Of a stretch of 64,000 bases of DNA, positions 45,022 to 57,155 are shown one piece after another (position 1 is the stretch's first letter; each line of letters starts with the position of its first letter). This DNA comes from Anaeramoeba flamelloides. Its lineage: Eukaryota > Metamonada > Anaeramoebidae. Under the pieces are notes generated by a model, which did no database searches, was not told the origin of the DNA, and saw only the letters and a program-made list of their open reading frames with translations. The stretch covers positions 20,460,001-20,524,000 of the forward strand of contig JANTQA010000023.1 in NCBI GenBank assembly GCA_027625915.1, in the 5' to 3' direction. Position numbers and translations under genes: made by a program.

Positions 45022-45519
45022 TATTTTAAGTTTAGAAGGTTTATATTTAATACAATAACTTTTATTACTCTTTTTCATCAGCCAAGAATAATGATTTTTT
45101 TAAATTTTTGAATTCTTTGTTTTTGGACAAACTTTTTTTGTAATTTCCTGATGTTCTTTGTAATCGAATAAAAAGAATTTTTTTCTGTGTACTATGAAAA
45201 AAATTCAAAAAACAATTCTTTGATATAATCATTTTTTATTTATTTTTTTCTGTGTTCTGTATTGCAAAATATTTCATTAGATACTAAAGTGTGGTTTAAC
45301 TTTTGAAATTCTAAAAAAACAGAATAAAAAAATTAATAGGTTACCATAATAAATGTATGAAAAATAAATAAGATAAAAAAATACTGTGGTTGACATTGAT
45401 CACATACATATAAATTTATATTTATATATATTAAACTCTTTTTCAGTTATAGGGGACCAGCTTTATTGAAGAAATATAATATATTCTATGAGTTTAATTC
45501 ATTATTCTTCTCAAAATAA

Positions 45520-46000
45520 CTTTTCAATTTTTAGATCAATCTCATTTTTTCTCATTTTGTAAATCTAGTTTTTTTGTATTTTTTGCTTTTTTTTTTTCTT
45601 TTTTCTTTCCTTTTTTATTTGTTTTTTAAAAATTAAATTGAAAAAAAAAAATATTTGAAACTCCAAATTAACATTAAAAAAACCGAGACTTTGATTTTTT
45701 TTAAAAAATCTATACATTTACAATTAACAAATTACTTTGTTAAGAATTTTCGTTTTTTCTAAAGAAATTGAGAAATTTTACATAATACCTTCCAATGATA
45801 GTGAACCAAAAAAGCTTATTAACGTTTTTTTTTTTTTTTTGAAACTTATAATTTGTTGAGATATTTCATTTATGATTATGGACTCTAATCAGTGGTTTAT
45901 TATTTATCTAATTTCTAAACAATCTTGGTTTGGTTGATTCTTAAAAATAAAGTTAATTTTTCATTTTTTGCTGGGTACATTTGAGTGAAAGGGAGTTTAG
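45520..46000 (+). repeat. Dispersed repeat R1, copy 2
   Basis: Follows R1 copy 1 (12300-12800) block by block: AAACTCCAAATTAACATTAA, TTTCTAAAGAAATTGAGAAA, ATGATTATGGACTCTAATCA, TTATTTATCTAATTTCTAAA and a final ACATTTGAGTGAAAGGGAG. A 20-nt T run sits at the equivalent place where copy 1 has ordinary sequence. Confidence 0.55.
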
Positions 46001-47205
46001 ATATCCCTAATCAACATGATTGAACCCGTTTTTATGAAGCCATAAAAAAAAAAAAATTCAATTTTTTTTTTCAACATTAAATGAAAAAATTTGAAAAAAA
46101 AAAAGAAGTAAAAAACTTTAAAAATTTAAATTGTATTTTTTAGTATCTAGTCTTTAAAAAATCAAAAATGGCAAATTGAGAATTTTAAAAAAATACTTTT
46201 TTAATTAGACCCCATCCAATAGATAAATAATTTGAATTTAAAAGCCATTTATTGTTAAAAATATCAAATAATTTTGTAACAATTCTAGAATTTTGTTATT
46301 TTGATTGGTTGATATTATTTCGTGGTTATATATAAACCACAATTCAAAATTTTTAACACTCCAAAATTCAATTTGTGAAAAAAATAAACTTATTTAATCA
46401 ATTCACGTAGAAATGCGAAATTAGAACCATTCGCCAATTGAAATATTAACACTTGTTTATAAATTACAATACTCTCAAAACAAAAAAATAAATAATTATT
46501 AATACTAATAAATCAATTTTGTGTTAAAAATTTTTAGGAACAACAAAACAAAAAAATGCATTGACAAATTTCTTGAAATTCTATTAGGAATATTGATCGA
46601 TCAAATGGTTAGATACTACAAACTAATTTTATTTGAGTTCTTCTATTTGGAACAACTTGACTTTAACATTATATCAATTGTTGAAAAAAAAAATTGCTCG
46701 AACGAAACGAGTTTCGTATTTCAAAAAATGAAATGAAAAAAAAAAACTAAAAGACGAAAAAATGATTTTCCATATTTTTCAAAAATCAAAATTATATGCA
46801 ATTTGTGTGAAATTGTATTATTGTGATTGTTTGGAACATTTTAACTGTGTGGAAAATTTTGAATTTTAGTTTATATATATATATATATATATGAATATAT
46901 CATGTTTCCGAAAGTTGGATTGGAATAAAAATATTTTTCAATTTGAAGAGTGGAAAAAAGATAGATAATGAACATTCCATTTGATTAAAAATCCATTTTT
47001 TCAAGTATTTAATCCAAAGAAATTCTAGTTAATTTGTAGAAATTCAAAATAACTTTTAAATAGTAAATTAATCCCCTTAAGTATATAAAATAGTGTTGGA
47101 TAAAGAAATATAAATGTGTATACATATGTGAGTTATAAAAAAAGTAAAGGGTGGTGGGGGTCAAATCGATGAAATAATTAATAATTTAGGTTTATGGACT
47201 AATCT
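46001..47205. other. AT-rich intergenic DNA
   Basis: Nothing coding. Contains an (AT)n run at 46872-46892. The 71-codon frame at 46521 has no features. Confidence 0.45.
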
Positions 47206-47210
47206 ATATA

Positions 47211-47403
47211 GTCAGTTCCACTTTAAGGCACAAACTACAACGATAATTAAATCACAATAAAAATCTCAATTTAAGGCACAAAATTTTGGATTCTAGTAAA
47301 ATAATGTGTAAAAAAAAAAATTCCAAATTTTGTGCCTTAATTTGAGATTTTTTTGTGCTTTAAATTCCGTTGAAAGTTTGTGCCTTAAAAGAGGAACTGA
47401 TTG
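47211..47403. mobile_element. Hairpin MITE family 1, copy f
   Basis: Left end GTCAGTTCCACTTTAAGGCA (first C lost), right end TGCCTTAAAAGAGGAACTGA; flanked by TA. It directly abuts a family-2 MITE at 47410, separated only by a TTAA. Confidence 0.75.
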
Positions 47404-47409
47404 TATTAA

Positions 47410-47572
47410 AGCCTTTTTACCAAAATTTTAATAGAGATTGAGAAAAATTTTAGGCAATTACTTCAATTTGAAACCCCCTATTTATTTCCAATATTAAATA
47501 TATTTCTAGATAAGGAATATTTATTTAGAAATTGATCAAAAAAAAAAAAAAAAAAAAATAGAGACTAGTCTC
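47410..47572. mobile_element. TTAA-flanked MITE family 2, copy b
   Basis: Right end complement GAGACTAGTCTCTATTTTTT next to TTAA at 47573-47576; interior AATAGAGATTGAG and ATTTCTAGATAAGGAATATT match copy a. The outer left arm is missing, and the sequence begins at a TTAA shared with the preceding family-1 MITE. Confidence 0.65.
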
Positions 47573-49130
47573 TTAATCGATTAAGATCTTTTATTTTTAT
47601 CTTCAAAGTATAAGGAAATAAGATTTTAAGAAATTGGACAAAAAATTTACAAAGTATTTGTTCTGTTTTAGAAGTCTAAAACGAAAATGGCAAGATATTT
47701 TATACACCTTAAATTATAAATGATAGAATTGTATTTATTCATTGGTTCTGACGATTTGGAAAAAAGGTGAAACTGGAAAAAAAAAACAATTTTTAATTGT
47801 GTATATGACTGAAAATCAAAAGTTGATCCAATAAAAAAAGGAAAAATAATTTATCCAAAAACAAAAATGGGGATTAAACACAATAATATTTTTTATTATA
47901 CTATATTTTAGTGGGGGATATTTGTTGATTAAAAATTTAATATTTTTGAGATCTCCACACTGATTTCTTATTCCTGTAAAAAAGGAGACTTAAATTGTTT
48001 TTGTTGGTTTAAGGTTATAAAAAAATAAAAAATTATACTTTGAAATTAGTTTGCTTCTTCTTTTAATTGTTTGGACTTTTCCTTTCTAGTTTTCAGTTCT
48101 TTCCCCAATTAAAAATCTTGTTGAGCTATTTTTTCATATTGGCTTTTTTTTTTATCAAATAGTAAAAACAGAATTGGTGAACTCGATTTTCTTAGAATAC
48201 AGTGACAAAAATATCTACACCCAAAACATAAAGCCCACAATTCAAATTAAATAAGAGCTTTTGTTAGATTTATTTTGTAACAATCCTTCAAAATTTTGTT
48301 AGTAAATCGGTTAAAATTATCACTTCGTTATCCGTTTTTTCTTTTTCCAATAGGGTTTAAAGTGGTTGACTGTAATTGTGATTCTATTTTTATTAGTTTG
48401 TTTCTTTCTTTTTATATTTGAAATTAAGGGTCTATTTTGGGTGATCAAAGAATCCTAAATAAAAGAAACACTATTTGTTTCAAAATAAATGGAACAAAAT
48501 TTTCATTCAGCTTTCCAAAAAGATTTGTTTAAATCATGATTACATTTCGAATTTTTAATTCAACAAAATCAGCTCAAATTGTTAATTTTCCTTTTAGAAT
48601 TGGGGATTTTGATGATTTCTTTTAATTTCGGCAATAAGATTTTTTTGGAAAAGTTGAATCTAAAATATGATCTTTTTATTTTTACAATTTACAGTATTTC
48701 AGAAAACATAAAGGGATAATTCAGTTGATACCTTATCCCATTTATTTTGGGGTGTTACAACATTTTATTAACCAATGATATTTATGCTTCTAAACTAATT
48801 TCGAAGATAATATATTTGATGTTTTAGAAATTATTAAATTATGAATTAAATTTGTTCCAAATTTATCGAAAAATTATCAATTATTGGTTTTGTAACAAAT
48901 CTTGTCTCTATTTTTAGAGATAAATTATTAAATTTGATCCATTATTTTGGGAAATTTTTCGTTATTGTAAGAACTTTAAGAAATCAACAAGAAATTAGCA
49001 GGTTATTAATTCTCGGTTTTTTTGATTAATTTTTTGTTTAAACCTTTGAGAAAAAAATTAACATTACTGTAAATTACCTCACGTTATATCAATTCCAAAA
49101 AGTTCGTTTTTCCAAAGTGTTTGATTTTAT
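47573..49130. other. Mixed AT-rich DNA with small remnants
   Basis: At 48045-48150 (minus) a short stretch reads as coiled-coil-like sequence interrupted once (SQYEKIAQQDF, then LGKELKTRKEKSKQLKEEAN); probably a decayed gene fragment. At 48221 CAGTGACAAAAATATCTACA, preceded by TA, looks like a Tc1/mariner left end without a sure partner. Parts of 48900-49000 resemble the 2756 element (AACTTTAAGAAATCAAC). No intact gene. Confidence 0.35.
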
Positions 49131-49137
49131 CTTATTA

Positions 49138-49480
49138 CTTATTTTTATTGTAATTTCTCAAAGTAATCAAAGAAAAAGATCCACAGGGTATTAAAATTGG
49201 ATACATTGATCTTTTACAACTCTCATTATTTTTATTTTTCGAAAAAAATAAAAAGGTTAATTACACAAAAGTAAAACAATCCCATTTTTTTAAAATAAAA
49301 AACAAAATGACAATATTTACAAAAGTTCTGTTAAAATTAGAAAGTAAACACAAACAGGATTGATCTTCAAATTTCTTAAAACGAATATTTTGAGGTTCAA
49401 AAGAGTTGGGATCAAGCAAAATATTATTCAAAATTAAAATCAAAGTTTTTATTCTTGACCCTCTTCTTTGACAAAAAAAA
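49138..49480 (-). CDS. Possible small two-exon gene, unknown
   Basis: On the minus strand an open stretch to about 49322 reads LLDPNSFEPQNIRFKKFEDQ followed by SCLCLLSNFNRTF and a donor-like GTAAAT. A possible acceptor (GTAAAAG) near 49215 resumes in phase 0 with INVSNFNTLWIFFFDYFEKLQ and a stop at 49145. No certain ATG was found, and no domain is recognisable. The amino-acid mix (Asp, Pro, Gln, Trp, Cys) is unlike translated background, which is the only real evidence. Confidence 0.25.
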
Positions 49481-49680
49481 AAAAAAGTTTAATAAGGATA
49501 CAACTATTGTTTTTTGAGAGAACCTGAAAAAAATAAACTCAAGGCAATCTCAAATTGTCGTTTTAGGAAAATAAAATAATCGTATCAAATAATAGTGAAT
49601 AATTCACAAGGGTTCCGCTAAGTTTTTTTTTTTGAACAGAGATTGCAAAAAAAACAGTTTTTTATTATAGAAATGTCATA

Positions 49681-50098
49681 ATGAGTCATCCATTGGTAAA
49701 GGAATTCGATATAATATTAAATGATAATTGGACTCCTTTTGACAACTTAATGCAAAAGATGATTTTCAGAGATATCATAAGGTATAATAATCACAAAAAC
49801 TTTTTAAGATTTTTTTCCAAAACACATGATTGAGAATTCGTAATCAATAATTTTTCTTCAATAGGGGTTGTTCTTAAGTCACTTTTGAAAATTATGGAAA
49901 ATGGAAAAGAACTTTTCATTTCAAAAATTAGTAAAATTAAATCGAATATTAGAATTAAATAAACTCTTATTCTATAAAAAAGTGAAAGAAAAAGATGTTA
50001 ATTGTTGGATCCGTTTTTCAAAGATAAAAGGAAATTTATGTTTTTTGATCTTTGTCAAAGTCAATACTAACTTTAAACTGCGCTTCCTAAACATGTAA
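49681..50098 (+). CDS. Possible small gene, exon structure unclear
   Basis: An ATG at 49681 opens MSHPLVKEFDIILNDNWTPF and continues to a good donor (AAG|GTATAA) at 49782. After a T-rich acceptor (CAATAG at 49864) an open frame at 49901-50098 reads MEKNFSFQKLVKLNRILELN ... VNCWIRFSKIKGNL and stops. The simple join does not keep this second frame, so the true splice is unresolved, or these are two different things. Convergent with the gene at 50149-50562. No family recognised. Confidence 0.3.
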
Positions 50099-50148
50099 AA
50101 ATGGATATTATTTTAAAATTTCCATTCTTGAACTTTTTATGGTACACC

Positions 50149-50562
50149 TCAAAGTATCTTGTCACTAAGAGTCAAAAGTTTTCTTAAAATAATGTTAGCT
50201 TTTTTATTTTCCCAAAAATTCTTGTTATAAAATTTTTGTAAGATCTGAGATAGGTTTGTTTGTATTTTGTAATATACAAAACTTTTGATGATTATTCTGA
50301 TCACAATTTTAAAAAGAAAAAACTCTTTGAAAAGAATCCAAAATTTGAAAATTTTACTCAAATAATCAGAGTCTAAATGCTTACTTTTATTACTTTTGCA
50401 AATATTCGAAAAGAAAGTGAAAAAGTTTTTAAAATGGAAAAAAGGAAAATATTTTAAAGTGACAGAAAATGATAAGCTTCTTAATTCACTAATTTCCGCT
50501 GAAGTTAACTTTCTTTCACTCTTGTCTTGATTAGTTAGACCATAAAAAAAATGGAAAAACAT
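50149..50562 (-). CDS. Hypothetical protein, 137 residues
   Basis: A single ATG-started frame of 137 codons, longer than expected by chance at this base composition. It begins MFFHFFYGLTNQDKSERKLT, then SAEISELRSLSFSVTLKYF, and later becomes very Phe/Ile/Lys-rich. No signal peptide of normal form and no known motif. Its start lies 79 nt from, and opposite to, the kinase ATG at 50642, so the two would share a promoter. The AT-driven second half tempers confidence. Confidence 0.4.
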   Translation of the reverse strand: MFFHFFYGLTNQDKSERKLTSAEISELRSLSFSVTLKYFPFFHFKNFFTFFSNICKSNKSKHLDSDYLSKIFKFWILFKEFFLFKIVIRIIIKSFVYYKIQTNLSQILQKFYNKNFWENKKANIILRKLLTLSDKIL

Positions 50563-50641
50563 AAAAACTCATTTTTTTTTTTATTCGAAATAACAAAATC
50601 TATTCTTATTTTTTTTTTTGTTGTTTCGAATACACAAAACA
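50563..50641. promoter_or_regulatory. Putative shared promoter between divergent genes
   Basis: 79 nt between the minus-strand ATG at 50562 and the kinase ATG at 50642. It contains two T runs (50571-50582, 50610-50619) and no other feature. Called only from gene arrangement. Confidence 0.3.
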
Positions 50642-52064
50642 ATGTCGCTCAAATGTCGTCTTCAAAGGAAATGTAACTGTGATCAGCTCAAATTACTGGG
50701 TGCGGGTTCATTTGGTGTTGTTTACAAGGCTCGATCTCTTTTAAATGGCAACAGTTTTGCAATTAAAACTGTTTATATTGATCCTCGTTTTCATGTAAGC
50801 ATTTAAAAGACTTGCTTCTTTTATCCAAAAAAAATAAATTAAAAAAAATCCCCAAAATGTGAAAAAAAAAAAAAATCTCTCTTTTAAACAAGCAAACCTT
50901 TCCCAAAAACAAAAGTACTCATCAAATTTACCCAACTTTTCTCTTCAATACAAAAACAATATCAAAAAAAAAAACAACAACAAAAACAAAAACAAAAACA
51001 AAAACAAAAACAAAAACAAAAAAAAAACAACAACAACAACAAAAATTAGAACCGAGAGCTTAAAATCATGAAAAAAGTCAAACACAGAAACATTGTAAAA
51101 CTTGAAAATTATTTTTATACAAAAAAAAATGTAAGTTGATCAACATCAAAATGAATACCACTAAAAAACAATAACGCCAATAATAAAAAAACAACAAAGA
51201 TCTTGATTTCTTGTTCATCACAAAAATTTTTGCTTCTTCAAAAAACAAAAAAACAAAAAACAAACATAATAGAAAAAAGAAGTTTATCTTCATTTAATTA
51301 TGGAATACATCCCAAAAACGATTTCGCAGCTAAACAAATATTACCAAAATCAAATGAATAATGTCCCAATGATCTTGGTCAAGGTGTACACCTACCAGCT
51401 GTGCCGCGCTGTTGCCAAGCTGCACAGCTTGGGGATTTGCCACCGAGACATCAAGCCTGAGAATATTTTGATTTCGCCAAGGACCTCGGAACTGAGGCTC
51501 TGCGATTTTGGGAGCGCAAAGGTTTTAAAAAAGGGAGAGGAAAGCACATCATATATCTGTTCAAGGCACTACAGGGCGCCAGAACTAATCTTTGGGTCGA
51601 CAGTCTACGATACAAAGGTTGATCTGTGGTCCATTGGGTGTGTCTTGGCGGAGCTATTAACCGGCAGAACACTCTTCCCCGGCGCCACGGGGATTGGGCA
51701 ATTGGTGGAAATAATCAAGGTCTTGGGAACACCAACAGAAAAGGAGCTGTCCTGTATGAACAAAAACTATTCGGATTTCAACTTGCCCAAAATCAACCCG
51801 TCGCCATGGATTGATATTTTGCCATCCAGGATCCCCGGCGAGGCAATTGATCTTCTATCAAAATTCCTCAGATACGATCCCAAATTGAGAATTAACGCAC
51901 TAGACGCATGCGCTCACCCATTTTTCAATGAGCTACGAAACCCAAACACACGCTTACCCAACCAAAGAAATTTACCAGAATTGTTTGACTTTGATTCTGA
52001 AGAACTAAAATCTGTCAAACCCCAAATTAGAAAGATTTTGGTTCGAAAATCAATATTAAATTAA
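50642..52064 (+). CDS. GSK3: GSK3-family serine/threonine protein kinase, three exons
   Basis: Exons 50642-50794, 51050-51130 and 51273-52064, all joined in phase 0 (donors GTAAGC and GTAAGT; acceptors ATTAG and ATAATAG), give 341 residues. P-loop GAGSFGVVYK at 20-29, ATP-anchoring Lys42 (FAIK), NRELKIMKKVKHRNIV C-helix region, catalytic loop HRDIKPEN with Asp137, DFG Asp156, and the GSK3 activation loop with its Tyr172 (STSYICSRHYRAPELIFG). The C-lobe blocks QLVEIIKVLGTPTEKE and ACAHPFFNELRNPNTRLPN are GSK3 hallmarks. GSK3 kinases phosphorylate many cytosolic and nuclear targets. The N-terminal inhibitory-Ser extension is absent; only about 15 residues precede the kinase fold. Intron 1 holds a CAAAAA repeat. 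Exon 3 between about 51360 and 51860 is close to half G+C, far above everything around it. The ATG at 50642 is used; an upstream in-frame TTG is not a likely start. Confidence 0.95.
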
Positions 52065-52126
52065 TTTGAATTTCCTAAATTTGAATTCCAATTGCCATTA
52101 TTATTATACAGCTCTTTCAAAAAGGT

Positions 52127-52127
<1 letters not shown>

Positions 52128-52162
<35 letters not shown>
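52128..52162. repeat. Run of 35 T residues after the kinase gene
   Basis: Uninterrupted T tract about 60 nt past the kinase stop codon. Probably in the 3' UTR or just beyond. The remaining downstream DNA to 52500 repeats short TTTTTAAAATAGAAAACTTT-like units that may be a decayed tandem. Confidence 0.9.
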
Positions 52163-52949
52163 CTATGAGATTGCCAGAACTAAAAGTTTTTGAAAGTTTT
52201 CTGTTTGAATAAAGTGATGAATTTTTCTTTTAAAAAAAGAGCCTTTCTTCCTACACCAACCCCTACCAAACATTTAAAGGTTGGGCCCTCACTTTTTTAA
52301 AATAGAAAACTTTTCAAAAAGTTAAAATTCTGAAAAAGTTTTGACTTTTTAAAATAGAAAACTCAGAAAAAGTTTTAATTCTAAAAAAGTCATTACTTTT
52401 TTAATATCCAGAAAATGAAAAAAAAGAGTTAAAAAAGTTCTCACATTTTTAAAATGACTGCATTCATTTATTTCATTAAATTTTTGAAATAAAAAATTCA
52501 AATTTATTCAATAAATAAATAAATATATATATATATATATAAACAATATATTGTTTAATTCGATATATTTATATTTATGTGTATAACGGTATGCACAAAT
52601 CACGTATATTTATATTTATAAATTTCTTCAGAAATATTATCCGAAATTAATATTTTTCTCCAAACAAAAGATTAATGACAAACTCTATTTTCAATTTCCT
52701 TTCATAAAAAATATCTCAATATTTTTGTAATTCTTATAAAAAGTGATTTTTTTTTTTTAAAGAAAAATCATAATTCTTTTATTAATTTTTTTTTTTATTA
52801 ATAATATTTTTTTATGAAAAATTTGAAATAAAACCTGAAAATAATTTTCTTTCTTAAAATTTTTTTGTTTTTATTTTTTTTTTAATTGTTAGAAATTAGT
52901 ATAACTAAACCAAATTAAAAATAATTTTTAATTATTCGAAGCTATTTTT

Positions 52950-53520
52950 CAAAAATTTTGAATCACGTTATAATGTTAATGGAAGTTCTTTTGGGGTTTT
53001 ATTCCAGTATTCTTCTCAAAAAAATATTTTGATATTTTGGGATCAGAATAATTTTTTCAAAATTTTTCAAATTTATGTTTTTCTTTTTCTTTTTCTTTTT
53101 TTTTCTTTTTTTTTGAAAAATTGTTTTTTTTTTTTCGATTTCTTAATCTTTTTTTTTTTGGCAAAAGATATTGTGAAAAAAAAAGATCTTCAAAAAGACA
53201 AATAATCATTAAGAAAATTGAGACTAGATAATATCTTTTAAAAATCAATTTAATTATTAATAAAAAATCTTTTTTTTAACTTTTTTTAGGGAAAGTTCAA
53301 TATTAAAAAAGCAGTAATGCCCATTTAAAAAATTGTGACTCACTTTTTTTATTTTTTTGTTTTATTTTTTTTTAATATTTAAAATATCAAGTTTTTGGAT
53401 ATTTAGAATAATTTAAAAGTGAATTAAAAATTAGATTTAATTATCTGTTGTTCTTGAATACTAAAGGATACAAATCAATATATTTTTTTCATACAAGTTT
53501 CTATTTTTGAAAGAGTTTTA
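52950..53520 (+). repeat. Dispersed repeat R4, copy 2
   Basis: Direct copy of 39270-39880: GTTATAATGTTAATGGAAGT, AAAAAAAAGATCTTCAAAAA, AAGAAAATTGAGACTAGATA, a TTCAATATTAAAAAAGCAGT block and TTATCTGTTGTTCTTGAATAC. The T/C-rich stretch at 53080-53150 differs from the T8CC repeat of copy 1. Confidence 0.6.
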
Positions 53521-56500
53521 TTGTAAAAAAATGAATACAGTTATTTTTTTTTAGATTTTTTTAGAATTAAAAGTTTCATTTAAGTTTTCTATTTTTACAA
53601 GTATTGATTTTTTTTTTAATTTTCTTTTCACCCACCTTATCATTATCATCACATTTTAAGTTTGAATCCCCACCCTTTTAAAAAAAGAAAACTTTTTAAA
53701 AAAATTGTAAAACTCTTTACTATTTTAAAATGGCTTAATTTATTAAAAAGATATTATTTACAAAATTGAAAAACAGTTTTTCCACAATATTTATAACCAA
53801 ATTAATATAATTTTTTTTCAAGAAAATATGAAAATTTTTTTATTTTTTTAATATTTTTAGATACATTTTTTAGATTCAATATCACATATCAAAAATTTTA
53901 TTTAAATCCAAGATAGATATTTCAATAAAATATTTCAAAAACACAAGTAAATAAAACCAAATTAAAATAAAAAGATAATAATATTATACTAATAAAAAAA
54001 TCCCTATTTTTTTTTTATTTTTTCTGAGATTATTATTGAAAAAGGACAATTTAAAATATTACACCCGTGTTAAAAGAAAAATTATCTTTATTTAGATTAT
54101 TCTAATAAATATTCCACAAATAAGATAAAAAATCAAAAAAACCTGTGTTATTACCCCCACCCCCCTCCATTGTTCACAGATTTATTATTTTTTTATAAAA
54201 AAGTAAATTTGTAAAAACAATAAAAAAAAAACAAGGATTGTAAAACCCCAAATTAACATGAAATAAACTAAAGTTAGATTATTTATTTTTAAAAAAATAC
54301 ACTTACTATTAACAAACCCTCTTGTCTACAATTTTAATTTACTAAAATTTTTATAAAATTTTGCAAGTGACTTTTTAATGAAATTTTATGGATTGTTTTA
54401 TATATTTTATTTTTTCGGAAAATTTATCAAAGCATTTAAAGTTTTTTTTTAATCATACACACTTTTGTTCACAAAAAGTTGAAAAATAAAATTTAAAAAA
54501 TTAAAAAAGAAAAAAAAAACAGTTTTTTTATCCTCTTGAATATGATATCATCTTGAAAATAATTATTTTTTTATACACTATTTCAATATTATTTATAACA
54601 AGATCTTTTTTTTTTTTTAAAGAATCACCAAATTGGTAACCTTTTGAAAAAACTTTAATATTTATTAAAATATTTAAACACATAATAGGTAATGAATTTA
54701 TTCTTTTTTTAATTTTTTCTTAATTATTTGAGGAAATTCTATTAATATACGATAAGGAAACTTAAATACCAATAATAATTTAACTATTTCTAGTGTATTA
54801 AACTCTAATTTATTACACTTTATACTTAATTAAATTTATTTTTCTTGTCATTTTATTGGCCTGTTTGAAAATAAAATTACAGCTATTGAGTATATAAATT
54901 ATCAATAAAAAACAGATTAAATTGGTTTATAAAAAAAAATAACCAACCAACCTTTGTAAGGATTTTTCACCAAACAAATTATTTTCCTTTTTTTTTTTTT
55001 TGGTATAATTTCTCTTTTCAATTCTCAACAAAAAATCTCCAAAATCATTAATTATTTTAGATCAGTTGAATTTTCAGCTTTAAATTGAAACATTAAAAAA
55101 TTTAAAAGATTTTTTCGTTTAGTAAAACAATTATAAAAAAAAATTGAATATCACTAAAATATCATATTTTTTTTTAATTATTATTCAAAAAAATAAACCC
55201 TTTACAAGGAAATGAAAATTTCTATGGTAGTTAAAAAATAAAAATCAAATCGGTACTATCTGATTATTTTATTTTGAAATTTATTAATCTTTTTTTTTAA
55301 ATAGCTTTATTATTTCAATATTTTTTTTTATTATTTTAATTTTTCTGAAAATCCAATATGTATCTAAATTTTCTTTTTTTTTTAACTCTGATTTATAGAA
55401 TTGAAGGGATATAATTTACTATTTATTAGCTATTTTATTTTTTTAATAATTTATTAGTATTTCTAAAGATTAGTGACTTGAAAATATTCATTGTAAATCA
55501 AAGATAAACTTATTATCTCAGGGGGTATCCCCAACAAGTTTTTTAAAAAATACCTATTTTTTTTTTTTTACTTTACATATAAAAATAACAATTTTACTTC
55601 TCTAAAAAAAAAATAAATCAAAACAACTAACTAAAATTTTTTCTTATTATTTTTATTATACAAAAAATATGCCCAAGAAATTTGTATTATTTCTTCTTTT
55701 TTTTAAAAAAAATATAATTCTGGACATGATACAAAAAAATTATCATTTATTTTTTGTTTGGGTTAAAAAAATGACAAAAAATATAATATATACAAAGCTG
55801 ATTTAATTATCTTATACTTTAGATCACTATCTTGTAACTGGCTTGCTCTTTCAATTTTGTCTATAATCAAATTTTTAATTGTCTTTTTTTACTATTCACA
55901 ATAACTTTTTAGGACGGGGCAGAGAGTTTCTAATTAGTAAAATTAGAAGTGTGGTGGAATAAATCAAATTATTAAATTTTATGTAGATCAATTATAGCAG
56001 CTTTATACTAATTTTCGAAAAAAGTTAAAATTGGAAGAGTCTTTTAATCATCCCACTGACCCAATTTGAATATTTTTAACAAACAATAATAATAAAAAAT
56101 ATCAATTAAAATTTCTAGATCAAATTGATCAATTTTTTTGAGTTTGGTACTTTAAAGTTTTTTTTAAAGGAAATTCTGTATATAAGAAAATTTTTCAAAA
56201 TTATTAAAAAAAAATTGGTAGAATATTTTACATTTTTTGTTATTTGTTGTTACAAATAAAATCTCAAATATTTTTTTTTTTTTTGTTTACTTTTTATTTT
56301 AGATTAGTTATTGGTATTAACTAGCACATTTTTTAATAATAACTCTTACCATTTTATTCATTTCTCAAAAATAATTTGATTGTATTTCTTTCTATGTGAT
56401 ATTAAAAATATCACCTATCGAGAATTATAATCAGCATATTTTTTTGAATTCACTAAAACAAACCAGATATAAAGCTTATCAATCTTAACCAACGCTTTTT

Positions 56501-57155
56501 TCGTTGAATCTTTTCTTTCTTTATCATTCTGGTTTTTATGAGGAATTAATATAATCAAGATCTTGAAAATATCTTCTAATTGTCTGAAAAATCACAAAAA
56601 CCTAAAAAGTTACCGACAAGTATAAAAAATTATCTTTTGCATTTCGTTCAAAAAGTTTGTTGAACAAAAAATATTGTGTATGAAATTAAAACAACCAAGC
56701 AAAATTAACAATTGAATTCCAATCTTTTTTTCACAATCGTATTTAAATTTTTGGAGTTATTGGAATGAAAATGATAAAATTAACAAAAGAAATAAAATAA
56801 AAAAAAAAAAAAAGTTTTGTTTATGGATGAAAAGATAAAACTGTATAGTTTTATTGATAAAAATTTGCTTTGTTATTTAAAAAAAAAAAATTAATAATAA
56901 ATAAAAAAGTTGATGAGACAAAGAACGATAAAAATTAATAATAAATTATGATAGAGAAATAAATAAATAAAAATAGTGAAAAGTTTACAAGATTAGAAAA
57001 AAGATTCCAAAATCAAACTCGTAAAGATAAAAATAAAAATATAAAAAAACACAAATTAAAAAAATAACGAATAATTAAAATTTAAAACAAAATTAATAAA
57101 ATTCTTTAAATTTGAAATCTAAAAAAAAAATTATTTTTTATTTCTTTTCAAAATT
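53521..57155. other. Long AT-rich intergenic DNA
   Basis: 3.6 kb without a supportable gene. A partial R1 copy lies at 54200-54425 (AAACCCCAAATTAACATGAA, ATTTACTAAAATTTT). C runs CCCCCACCCCCCTCC at 54156-54170 are unusual for the background. The rest is homopolymer-rich. The last 300 nt belong to the 3' flank of the SPFH gene. Confidence 0.45.
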
